This document shows positions 8,742 through 16,318 of a stretch of DNA of 64,000 nt, piece after piece. Numbering within the stretch: position 1 is the first letter of the stretch; every line of letters starts with the position of its first letter. This stretch comes from Methanobrevibacter sp. (GTDB lineage Archaea; Methanobacteriota; Methanobacteria; Methanobacteriales; Methanobacteriaceae). The notes below the pieces were generated by a model, which searched no databases, was not told the origin of the DNA, and worked only from the letters and a program-made list of their open reading frames with translations. The position numbers and the translations under genes are program-made. The stretch lies in the NCBI RefSeq assembly GCF_017539065.1, contig NZ_JAFYHP010000003.1:17119-81118 (forward strand), given 5' to 3'.

Positions 8742-9723
8742 TGAACTCACTCTCCTTAATTCTTGGATCAATCAGATAGTAAGAAATATCTGCAAGTAGG
8801 TTACCAACAAATACAAATATTGCACTGATAATCACAATTCCTAAAAATAATGGCACGTCACTTTGAAGACCTGCAGCTACTGCCGTTTGACCAATTCCAG
8901 GATATGTAAATACCTGTTCCACCATAACTGCACCACCAAACAATTCAGAAAATGACAGGAATTGTAGTGTGATTGCAGGCAACATTATATTTCTTAATCC
9001 ATGATTTTTAATTAAATCCCAACCTTTTTCACCTCTAGATTTTGCAAATAATACATAATCAGAAGATAAAACTTGAATTAATTCATTACGAGTATACATC
9101 GCAATCGGTGCAAGACCAACTAAACTCAAAGTCAAGGTAGGAAGAACGAGTCTTGATGCCCATTCCATGAATGTCGCATCGGTACTTTTAACACCTATCG
9201 GAACTCCAAATCCTATCGGGAACCAGCCTAAATAAACTGAAAATACCATTAAAACAAGCATACCCACCCAAAAAGATGGAGCAGATTGAATCGCATAACA
9301 ATACACTTTTACTGCTTTATCAATCCAGGAGCCTTTATTTTTACCTGCCAAAACGCCCAATACAAAACCAAATATTCCACTTAATATCCATGAAATGGCC
9401 ATTAATACGAATGATGCGGAAAATTTATCAATGATTACATCAATAACCGGAGCACGATATATCAATGATGTTCCAAGGTCAAGTTGAATTAAATCTAAAA
9501 GCCAATGATAAATTTTTGTTGGTAATGGAACATTAGTACCAAAATACTGTTCTAAAATTTGACGTTGTGCTTCTGATACCGCAGCACCATGTAAATAAGC
9601 ATTAACTGGATCAATAGGGGATAAATCTAACAATACAAAACTAAAAATTGCAACAGCAATCATCAATATTATGAAACGTATTAATTTAAAACCAAAATAT
9701 TTTGCTAGCTTTTGTTTATTCAC
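8734..9723 (-). CDS. Peptide/nickel-type ABC importer 1, permease 1 (DppB/NikB family)
   Basis: A 329-residue permease with the DppB hallmarks: first helix followed by LDLSPIDPVNAYL, a large extracellular loop, the EAA loop around AKSRGEKGWDLIKNHGLRNIMLP, and VEQVFTYPGIGQ near the end. I take the GTG at 9723 as start, because AAGGGGG lies eight bases upstream; the frame remains open to a TTG at 9744. About 50 bp separate it from the binding-protein gene upstream, and it overlaps permease 2. Confidence 0.88.
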   Translation of the reverse strand: MNKQKLAKYFGFKLIRFIILMIAVAIFSFVLLDLSPIDPVNAYLHGAAVSEAQRQILEQYFGTNVPLPTKIYHWLLDLIQLDLGTSLIYRAPVIDVIIDKFSASFVLMAISWILSGIFGFVLGVLAGKNKGSWIDKAVKVYCYAIQSAPSFWVGMLVLMVFSVYLGWFPIGFGVPIGVKSTDATFMEWASRLVLPTLTLSLVGLAPIAMYTRNELIQVLSSDYVLFAKSRGEKGWDLIKNHGLRNIMLPAITLQFLSFSELFGGAVMVEQVFTYPGIGQTAVAAGLQSDVPLFLGIVIISAIFVFVGNLLADISYYLIDPRIKESEFND

Positions 9724-9775
9724 TGAAATAAACCCCCTTAACAAATTTTAAAAAAAATAAAAAAGGAAAAAATGT

Positions 9776-11392
9776 TTATGCAGTTTCATTGGTTCTAGTC
9801 CAATCAACTACATTGATTAAAACATCATTTCCTAAACCATCAGGTTGTTCTCCAATGTCAATACCATCTTTAATGAAATAGTTGTAGTCATAGTTAACCA
9901 TCCATACGAATGGAGCATCACCAGCAGGACCCCAACCTCCACCGTTAACGAGTGCAGAGTTAGCCCATAATGTATCGGCTTGTGATAAGTCACTAGTATG
10001 CATTGCTTGTTCCATCAATGCATCAGAATCAGAATTGTTATATAAATTAGGATTCATATAGAAATCATCTGCCTCTTTACTGTGGTATTGTTGATAGATT
10101 GATTTATATGGGTCTGGAGAAGTTTGTTGCATTAATGCAGCTGAGCTGTACATGTTTGCATAAATTGTATCCCAGTCAGCACCAACAAGATTTACTTCAA
10201 TTCCGAATTCTTTTGCCTGTTCAGCAAATACTGTGGATAGAGATTGTCTGTCAAGATAGTCAGGTGGATAATATAAATCGAATGATGCTTTTACACCGTC
10301 TTTTTCAACGATTCCATCACCGTCAGTATCTGTCCATCCCCCTTCTTTTAAGATTTCTTTTGCTTTATCAACATCAGCATCTTGAACTTTAGCATCAGGG
10401 TTTGCATATTCTCTTGTATCTACACTTGTAAATTCAGGAGTTGCGTGACCTGAGAAAATTTCATCACACATTGCTTGACGGTCAATACCGACATTCAATG
10501 CTTCTCTGATTGCTTTATCAGCAGTTACATTGTTACCTATTTTAGAGCCAGCAGGACTTTTAAGGCCTGTGTCTTCAAGATATGGCAAGGATACACCTTG
10601 TGCTCTTCCAGCAGACACTTCATAGAATTGATATCCATCTACAGTTTGGTTTAATGAAGAAGTTGCAACAGGCACAACATCAACCTGACCGGATTTAGCA
10701 AGTTCTAACCAGGTAGCTTCTTCAGGGAATAATAAGGTTATTTGAGTAAAGTATGGTTTATCACCATAATAATTGTCATTAACTTTAAAAATGGCTTGTT
10801 GACCTTTATCCCAGTGGTCTAATACATATGGTCCAGTACCGATAGGGTTTTCACCGAAAGTCTCATTATCATAGGAATCAGATGGCAAAATACCCACATA
10901 TCTTAAGTCATAAATGAATGTTGATCTTGGTTCAACTAAATTGAATTCGACACAAGTACTGTTTTTAACAGTCACCTCTTCAATATTTGTTAAATCAATA
11001 TCAGATTCAGTGTCCCTTCCTGTGTTAAATGTGAATGCAACATCATCAGCGTCAAATGTTGAGTTGTCTGAAAATACCACATCATCTCTTAAGTTTACAG
11101 TCCATGTTTTACCGTCGTCACTGATTGAATAATCAGTGGCAAGATCAGGTACTATATCACCGTTTTTATCTGTCTTAAATAAACAAGTAAATACTAATGG
11201 ATTATAATTCTGGTGCCCACATCCCCAACCGGTAATTGAGTTGAACCCTGCTTCAGGTTCTTTAATGTTACTGTGTGCAGCTACAGTTAAATGAGTAGGA
11301 TCAGAGTCAGTTGAACCTCCCATAAACATAAATGCAGCTCCAATAATAGCCACTAGAACTACAGCTCCACCAATTAAAAGTTTTTTATCCAT
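9776..11392 (-). CDS. ABC importer 1 substrate-binding protein (SBP family 5)
   Basis: A 538-residue extracellular family 5 binding protein (Dpp/Opp/Nik type). An N-terminal hydrophobic segment at about residues 4-24 has no lipobox Cys, so it is probably anchored by an uncleaved membrane helix. Features include GFNSITGWGCGHQNYNPLV, LATDYSISDDGKTW, the GTGPYVLDHWDKGQ stretch, and the NVGIDRQAM motif. The ATG at 11392 is preceded by GGTGA at good spacing; an ATG four codons earlier is not. Paralogous to the binding protein at 16319. Paired GTAATAC motifs lie 43-81 bp upstream. Annotated relatives are called nickel or peptide binding; the ligand is not provable here. Confidence 0.88.
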   Translation of the reverse strand: MDKKLLIGGAVVLVAIIGAAFMFMGGSTDSDPTHLTVAAHSNIKEPEAGFNSITGWGCGHQNYNPLVFTCLFKTDKNGDIVPDLATDYSISDDGKTWTVNLRDDVVFSDNSTFDADDVAFTFNTGRDTESDIDLTNIEEVTVKNSTCVEFNLVEPRSTFIYDLRYVGILPSDSYDNETFGENPIGTGPYVLDHWDKGQQAIFKVNDNYYGDKPYFTQITLLFPEEATWLELAKSGQVDVVPVATSSLNQTVDGYQFYEVSAGRAQGVSLPYLEDTGLKSPAGSKIGNNVTADKAIREALNVGIDRQAMCDEIFSGHATPEFTSVDTREYANPDAKVQDADVDKAKEILKEGGWTDTDGDGIVEKDGVKASFDLYYPPDYLDRQSLSTVFAEQAKEFGIEVNLVGADWDTIYANMYSSAALMQQTSPDPYKSIYQQYHSKEADDFYMNPNLYNNSDSDALMEQAMHTSDLSQADTLWANSALVNGGGWGPAGDAPFVWMVNYDYNYFIKDGIDIGEQPDGLGNDVLINVVDWTRTNETA

Positions 11393-11430
11393 AAAATTCA
11401 CCATTAATTAATATTCAACCTATTAAAATA

Positions 11431-11477
11431 AAAAGTAATACTTTTTAATGGAAAAATCCCTAATAAGTAATACTAAA
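11431..11477. promoter_or_regulatory. Paired operator-like motif, binding protein 1 promoter
   Basis: AAAAGTAATACTTTTT centred on 11438 and AAGTAATACT centred on 11470, 32 bp apart, just upstream of the leftward binding-protein gene. They probably overlap its core promoter. Confidence 0.55.
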
Positions 11478-11649
11478 TAAACTTATTTTAATATTATTTA
11501 ATATTTACTTGAAGATTATATAAAAAAGTATTTATTACTTTTAACTTTCCTATGAAAAATAAAAAATGTTTAAAATACTTAATCAAAAAATGAAAGAACC
11601 AATAATTTTAAAAAGGTAATATCTCTTATAATAACAATTTACACAATCG

Positions 11650-11697
11650 AAAAGTAATACACTTTTTGAAAAAAAAATTTACATAAGTAATACAAAA
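11650..11697. promoter_or_regulatory. Paired operator-like motif, QueG-like gene promoter
   Basis: AAAGTAATACACTTT centred on 11657 and AAGTAATAC centred on 11690, 33 bp apart, ending about 42 bp before the rightward QueG-like start. Confidence 0.55.
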
Positions 11698-11734
11698 ATT
11701 AAATTTAAATAATATCAACATTAGATATCCACCT

Positions 11735-12427
11735 ATGGATTTATCTCTCAAACTAAAGGAATACCTGATAAAAAATGGTGCTATCGAAGTAGGATTTGCA
11801 GACATTACGAATTTTACACCAAAAGAAGGATTAAATTCAGGAGTTGTGTTTTATATCACATATCCAAAAGAAATCATCAAAAACATGCAAAACGCACCAA
11901 CACCAGAATATCTTGAGGAACTAATAAGTTTAAATTCAAGATTGGATGGGCTTGGGATGAAATGTGAAGAGTTTCTTATTAATGAGGGATATGATGCCTA
12001 TGCCCAAACAAAAAAAAGACTGGGCAGTGATTTTGGAGAATTCAATTCATTTGAATTGCCTCATAAAACGATAGCCACTCGTGCAGGCCTTGGATGGATT
12101 GGAAAATCCGCACTATTTACAACAAAAAAATATGGATCAGCTTTAAGATTATCATCAGTATTAACCAATGCTCCACTTGATTTTGGAGAACCCATACTTA
12201 AGTCAAATTGCGGAAAATGCGAAATTTGTAAAGATGCATGTCCTGGTGGCGCAATAAGTGGAAAAGAATGGAATTATAATCTTAAAAGAAATGAATTTTA
12301 TGACGATAAAAAATGCGAAAAATATGCGTTAATAGTATCAGAAGAGAATTTAGGAAAAGCCGATACTGTATGTGGAAAATGCATTTATGCATGCCCTCAT
12401 ACTCAAAAATATATTAAAAAATCATAA
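11735..12427 (+). CDS. QueG-like 4Fe-4S protein, short form without HEAT repeats
   Basis: A 230-residue soluble protein resembling the catalytic and ferredoxin parts of epoxyqueuosine reductase. It shows the conserved HKTIATRAGLGWIGKSAL segment (about residues 109-126), then two 4Fe-4S motifs: CGKCEICKDACPGGA and, later, CGKCIYACP with a preceding lone Cys. QueG proteins are longer (over 300 residues) and modify queuosine in bacterial tRNA; archaea use archaeosine, so the QueG reaction is unlikely. Members of this superfamily can bind a corrinoid. Its position between the two halves of importer 1, with the same operator motif, suggests a role in handling the imported metal or ligand. Function unknown. 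Confidence 0.8.
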   Translation: MDLSLKLKEYLIKNGAIEVGFADITNFTPKEGLNSGVVFYITYPKEIIKNMQNAPTPEYLEELISLNSRLDGLGMKCEEFLINEGYDAYAQTKKRLGSDFGEFNSFELPHKTIATRAGLGWIGKSALFTTKKYGSALRLSSVLTNAPLDFGEPILKSNCGKCEICKDACPGGAISGKEWNYNLKRNEFYDDKKCEKYALIVSEENLGKADTVCGKCIYACPHTQKYIKKS

Positions 12428-12985
12428 TTCAACAGCATATCGAAAATCAGCGGCAAGAGGATTAATTTCCAGTTCCCGAATTTGCTTATCCATATGAACT
12501 GTTTGAAGCTCATCACCTGAATCTATGCGAACAACAAATCCCATTTTTGTCCAAAACTCAATAGCCCCATCTAAATTTTTGTGAGTATGGAGATAAATAT
12601 CATTAAAATTGGATTCCTTGGCAAAATTTTCAGCTATAGAAAACATTTTTGAAGCCAAACCACAACGTCTGCATCTCCTATCAACAAATAGCCTCCATAT
12701 ACTAGAGGTAGTATCTTTAGAGTATAAATGCCTGAATTCCGGAAAATCCTTATCATAAGACCTTATTCCAATTGTGGCAATTATTTCATGAGTTTCTTCA
12801 ACATATGCTACAAAAAAATTATTTCTTTTAGGATTAATATAGTATTCCTCCATATTTACAACATCATGATGCCATTCAGGAACATAATCATAACCAAATT
12901 CCTTTTTAATCATATCAAATAAGAACTCTTGAACCTTAGCAATTTCGATTGAGTCATTGGATAATTCTTTTATAACAACATTCAT
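12422..12985 (-). CDS. GNAT-family N-acetyltransferase, paralogue 2
   Basis: A 187-residue acetyltransferase closely related to the one at 7328-7834. Shared landmarks are EYYINPKRNNFF, SIWRLFVDRRCRRCGLA (acetyl-CoA loop), IYLHTHKNLDGAIEFWTKMGF, and a late HMDK. The frame is open to a GTG at 12994; the ATG at 12985 is the likelier start. Its end overlaps the convergent QueG-like gene by 6 bp. It is divergent from the importer 1 ATPases, with a motif pair 32 bp apart in the shared upstream region. Confidence 0.85.
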   Translation of the reverse strand: MNVVIKELSNDSIEIAKVQEFLFDMIKKEFGYDYVPEWHHDVVNMEEYYINPKRNNFFVAYVEETHEIIATIGIRSYDKDFPEFRHLYSKDTTSSIWRLFVDRRCRRCGLASKMFSIAENFAKESNFNDIYLHTHKNLDGAIEFWTKMGFVVRIDSGDELQTVHMDKQIRELEINPLAADFRYAVEL

Positions 12986-13001
12986 AAAAACCACATTTCA
13001 A

Positions 13002-13048
13002 GAAAGTATTACTATTAATATAAATCTTATTTAAAAAGTAATACTTTT
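13002..13048. promoter_or_regulatory. Paired operator-like motif between GNAT 2 and the ATPase pair
   Basis: AAAGTATTACT centred on 13009 and AAAAAGTAATACTTTTT centred on 13041, 32 bp apart. It sits 20-60 bp upstream of the leftward GNAT 2 gene and upstream of a rightward TATA-like box (TTACTATATAAAATTT, about 13090-13105) for the ATPases, so it could control both. Confidence 0.55.
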
Positions 13049-13131
13049 TAATAAATTTTGAATAACTTTAATATTGATAAAGTACAAATTACTATATAAA
13101 ATTTATCATTTGATGTTCACAAGGTGATTTG

Positions 13132-14091
13132 ATGGAAAAATTATTAGATGTTGAAAATGTTTCCATTTCATTTATTCAATATACCAAAGGTTTAAATCAA
13201 AGAGATTTGAAAGTCATCAGTGATTTGACCTTGGACATATCTGAAGGTGAAATATTAGCAGTTTTAGGTTCAAGCGGTTCTGGAAAAAGTCTGCTTGCTC
13301 ACGCAATATTTGGAATCTTGCCTGAAAACGCAAACCTGAACGGGAACATAAAATATAAAGGGAAAATTTTATCACAGGAGGATAAAGAGGAACTAAGAGG
13401 CAAAGACATAGTGCTTGTACCTCAATCAGTTAATTTTTTAGATCCTTTAATGAAAATTTCAGACCAAGCAATAGGACATGTTGAAAGTGACGAAGAGAAA
13501 AAAGCGAAAAAACAAAAACAAAGAGAAATTTTTGAGCATTACAACTTAGGCCCTGAAGTCGATGACATGTATCCATTCCAATTATCCGGAGGAATGGCCA
13601 GAAGAGTACTCGTTTCAACAGCATTATTATCCAATCCAAAACTCGTTGTGGCAGACGAGCCTACACCAGGACTTGATGAAAAAACAGTACAAGAAACATT
13701 AAATCACTTTAAACACATGAAAGAAGATGGAATTGGAGTACTTTTAATCACTCACGACATACATGCCGCACTGGAAGTAGCAGATAGAATAGGAATATTC
13801 TATTCAGGATATGTAATTGAAATTGCACTAAAAGACGATTTCACAGGAGAAGGTGAAAACCTACTTCATCCATACACAAAAGCACTATTTAAAGCACTGC
13901 CGGCGAACGGATTTGAAATAATTAAAGGCCATCAACCTTTGCATGGAGAAATACCAAAAGGCTGTCCTTACTATGACAGATGTGAAATGAGATTTGACAG
14001 ATGCAAAGAAGAAAGGCCAGAACTCTTAGACCTTGGAAAGAAAAAAGTTAGATGCTTTAAATATGAGGAGGGTGTGCAAGATGGAACTTAA
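13132..14091 (+). CDS. ABC importer 1 ATPase 1 (DppD/NikD family)
   Basis: A 319-residue ATP-binding subunit: Walker A GSSGSGKSLL, Q-loop region LVPQSVNFLDP, signature LSGGMARRVL, Walker B VVADEPTPGLD and switch His in LLITHDIH. The C-terminal oligopeptide-transporter extension carries four cysteines (CPYYDRC, then two more), a pattern that binds an Fe-S cluster in some relatives. The start is the ATG at 13132 after GGTGATTTG; a TTG one codon earlier is less likely. It overlaps the next ATPase by 11 bp. The matching permeases are on the opposite strand at 7.9-9.7 kb, so importer 1 is a split locus. Confidence 0.9.
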   Translation: MEKLLDVENVSISFIQYTKGLNQRDLKVISDLTLDISEGEILAVLGSSGSGKSLLAHAIFGILPENANLNGNIKYKGKILSQEDKEELRGKDIVLVPQSVNFLDPLMKISDQAIGHVESDEEKKAKKQKQREIFEHYNLGPEVDDMYPFQLSGGMARRVLVSTALLSNPKLVVADEPTPGLDEKTVQETLNHFKHMKEDGIGVLLITHDIHAALEVADRIGIFYSGYVIEIALKDDFTGEGENLLHPYTKALFKALPANGFEIIKGHQPLHGEIPKGCPYYDRCEMRFDRCKEERPELLDLGKKKVRCFKYEEGVQDGT

Positions 14092-14695
14092 GGCAACAAA
14101 TATCTCATTCAAATACCCATCAGCAAAGAAATACCTATTAAAAGATATTAATCTTGAATTAGACAATAAAAAAATTATCGGATTAATCGGTGACAGTGGT
14201 AGTGGAAAATCTACATTATGTAAAATTTTATCAGGCTATGTTACAAAATACGAAGGAAGCGTAACATTTGATGGTCAACCACTTCCTAAAAAAGGATTTA
14301 AGCCTGTTCAACTAATATACCAACACCCTGAAAAAGTAATGAATCCAAAATGGAAAATGAAACAGGTCTTAGAAGAATCCTGGGACGTCACTGATGATGC
14401 TTTAGCTGAATTTGGTATTCAAAAAAGCTGGTTGACAAGATTTCCTCAAGAGTTATCCGGAGGAGAGCTTCAAAGATTTTCCGTTTTAAGATCCCTCAAT
14501 CCAAATACAAAATTCCTGATTGCTGATGAAATGACCACAATGCTTGATGCAATCACACAGGCACAGATATTGGATTCAGTTCTGAAAATAGTCAAAAAAA
14601 GAAAAATGGGATTCTTACTTGTAAGTCACGATATGCCTCTAGTAGAGACAATCTGTGATGAAAAAATATATTTGAAAGATATTAATGGCGTTTAA
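14081..14695 (+). CDS. ABC importer 1 ATPase 2 (DppF/NikE family, short)
   Basis: A 204-residue ATPase lacking the C-terminal oligopeptide extension, so about 60-100 residues shorter than bacterial DppF. Walker A GDSGSGKSTL, signature LSGGELQRFS, Walker B LIADEMTTMLD (Met in place of the usual Pro), switch LVSHD. The longest frame begins 16 codons earlier, but the ATG at 14081 has GGAGGGTG upstream, overlaps the previous gene by 11 bp, and aligns with the start of its paralogue at 20793. The stop overlaps the convergent MATE gene by 4 bp. Confidence 0.9.
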   Translation: MELKATNISFKYPSAKKYLLKDINLELDNKKIIGLIGDSGSGKSTLCKILSGYVTKYEGSVTFDGQPLPKKGFKPVQLIYQHPEKVMNPKWKMKQVLEESWDVTDDALAEFGIQKSWLTRFPQELSGGELQRFSVLRSLNPNTKFLIADEMTTMLDAITQAQILDSVLKIVKKRKMGFLLVSHDMPLVETICDEKIYLKDINGV

Positions 14696-16062
14696 TCATT
14701 AATATCCATCAATTTTTTTACTTGCCAATCAGCCCACACCATAGTAATGTTATTTGATATAATCTCGCCTAGAACAATACCCATCCAGGCCCCCCAGACA
14801 CCATAATCTAAAACAACACCCAATAAAACTGCGAAGAATATTGTAAATCCTGTTTCCCTCATGATTGTCTGGAACATTGCAGTGATTCCTTTACCAATGC
14901 CCTGGAAAACATAAGTTGAAGCCACACCAACTGCCATTGTCGGATAATAAATTACAATCCATGCTAAAAAGCTTGTAAGTTCCGGAGCTATTCTTACACT
15001 AGTTCCGGTTGAAGCAAATATTGATGCAATATCACCAGAGAATACATTTGTCAGAATCGCTACAACAAATGCAATAACTATTGAGACTTTCATTGCATAT
15101 CTATGGGCAATCTGAATGTTTTTATAGTTTTTAGCACCATAATTTGCAGCAATTACACTAATCAATGCGGTTCCAATTGCCAAAAGAGGTGTTGTTCCAA
15201 TTGTAACTATCCTCCAACCGGTTGAATACACGGCAACCGAATCAGTTGAGCCCAAATAAGCTAAAAGCGCCGAAAAGACCGCAGCGAAAAATGCATTGTT
15301 TAGAAGCTGGATACTCGCGGGAATTCCAACCTTGATAATATCTGTTGAAATCTCATTTTTGAATTCAAAATTAACCAGATTAGGTTTTAGATAAGTGTCC
15401 TTTTTAATATAAAACCAATATAATAAAATCAAAATCACAAATATTGATGAGATAATCGTTGCAACAGCTGCACCTTTAACACCCAAATTCAAAGTGTAGA
15501 TGAAAATAGGATCCAAAATCATGTTTAAAATCGCTGAAGCAATCATTGCATACATTGGCCTTGTAGTATCCCCTTCTCCTCTAAAAATTCCATATAATGC
15601 GTTGGATAGGATAATAAAAATAGATCCAAAAAGGATTATTACTCCATAATCAGTGGCATAGCCAATAGTATTGTCTGCACCCATCGCATTTAAAATCGGA
15701 TTTAACAAAATCAATAGAACAGCCGTGATGAGTAATGAAAGAATAATGTCAATTATTATTGAATGAACTGACGCATTATCTGCTTTTGGTTTATTCTCTT
15801 CACCCAAATATTTTGACAGGGCAAAAGCGGCACCTGAACCCAATCCATTTCCAAAACCGATTAAAATCATGAATATTGGTGTGAAGAATCCGACGCCCGC
15901 CAGTGCATCAGCACCAAGACCCGATACCCAAGCGGCGTCAATCAGATTATAAAAACTAGTTATGAGCAATGAAACAATCAAAGGCATAGACATCTTAATT
16001 AATGCTTTTTTTGGATTTTCAAGCATTATATCTACGTTATTGGATGAATCATTGCAAATCAT
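14692..16062 (-). CDS. MATE-family multidrug/Na+ exporter
   Basis: A 456-residue membrane protein with about 12 predicted helices in two related halves, of the MATE (DinF/NorM-like) family: N-terminal KMSMPLIVSLLITSFYNLIDAAWVSGLG region and the matching second-half block beginning VGIPASIQLLNNAFFAAVFSALL. It would exchange Na+ or H+ for an organic cation or drug. It sits convergent to the importer 1 ATPases and divergent from binding protein 2, possibly by chance, or as an exporter for a ligand taken up by the importers. No clear ribosome site is visible before the ATG at 16062. Confidence 0.88.
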   Translation of the reverse strand: MICNDSSNNVDIMLENPKKALIKMSMPLIVSLLITSFYNLIDAAWVSGLGADALAGVGFFTPIFMILIGFGNGLGSGAAFALSKYLGEENKPKADNASVHSIIIDIILSLLITAVLLILLNPILNAMGADNTIGYATDYGVIILFGSIFIILSNALYGIFRGEGDTTRPMYAMIASAILNMILDPIFIYTLNLGVKGAAVATIISSIFVILILLYWFYIKKDTYLKPNLVNFEFKNEISTDIIKVGIPASIQLLNNAFFAAVFSALLAYLGSTDSVAVYSTGWRIVTIGTTPLLAIGTALISVIAANYGAKNYKNIQIAHRYAMKVSIVIAFVVAILTNVFSGDIASIFASTGTSVRIAPELTSFLAWIVIYYPTMAVGVASTYVFQGIGKGITAMFQTIMRETGFTIFFAVLLGVVLDYGVWGAWMGIVLGEIISNNITMVWADWQVKKLMDIND

Positions 16063-16200
16063 ATATAGATATTAAAATTTATTCAAATATAAAACTAATC
16101 TTTTGTTAAGACTTTTTCTTTGAAACACATTATCCACTCAAGTAGGCTTAAAATTGTTGATAGTAATTTTTATTTACTTAAAACTTTAAAAATTAAATTT

Positions 16201-16310
16201 GTAATATCATTATAATTAAAAGTATTACATAAAATAATAATTTATTATAAAAAAGTAATGCTATAAGGTGGGATATTACTTTAGATTTTATAAAAATATA
16301 ATTTTAACGA
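16201..16310. promoter_or_regulatory. Operator-like motifs and promoter of importer 2
   Basis: Upstream of binding protein 2: GTAATAT at 16201, AAAAGTATTACAT at 16222-16228, AAAAGTAATGCT at 16255-16261 (33 bp after the previous one), and ATATTAC at 16273-16279. A TATA-like stretch TTTTATAAAAATATAAT follows at about 16286-16303 and GAGG lies just before the ATG at 16319. This is the same 32-33-bp pair arrangement as in importer 1. Confidence 0.55.
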
Positions 16311-16318
16311 GGAAAAAA

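Larger units (their letters stand above)
11393..11734. promoter_or_regulatory. Divergent regulatory region with five GTAATAC/GTATTAC-type motifs
   Basis: A 342-bp gene-free region between binding protein 1 (leftward) and the QueG-like gene (rightward). It holds GTAATAC at 11435-11441 and 11467-11473 (32 bp apart), a longer dyad GTATTTATTAC at 11528-11538, and GTAATAC at 11654-11660 and 11687-11693 (33 bp apart). Each sits in an A/T dyad such as AAAAGTAATACTTTTT. One pair lies close to each start, which suggests a shared regulator for both directions. Confidence 0.6.

Noticed and set aside
11405..11734. NikR binding sites
   Set aside because: The motif GTAATAC/GTATTAC is reminiscent, but centre spacing of 32-33 bp does not match published NikR half-site spacing, orientation varies, and no nikR gene is in the window. 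I leave the regulator unnamed.
11735..12427. True epoxyqueuosine reductase QueG
   Set aside because: It is far shorter than QueG, lacks the C-terminal repeats, and archaea make archaeosine instead of queuosine.
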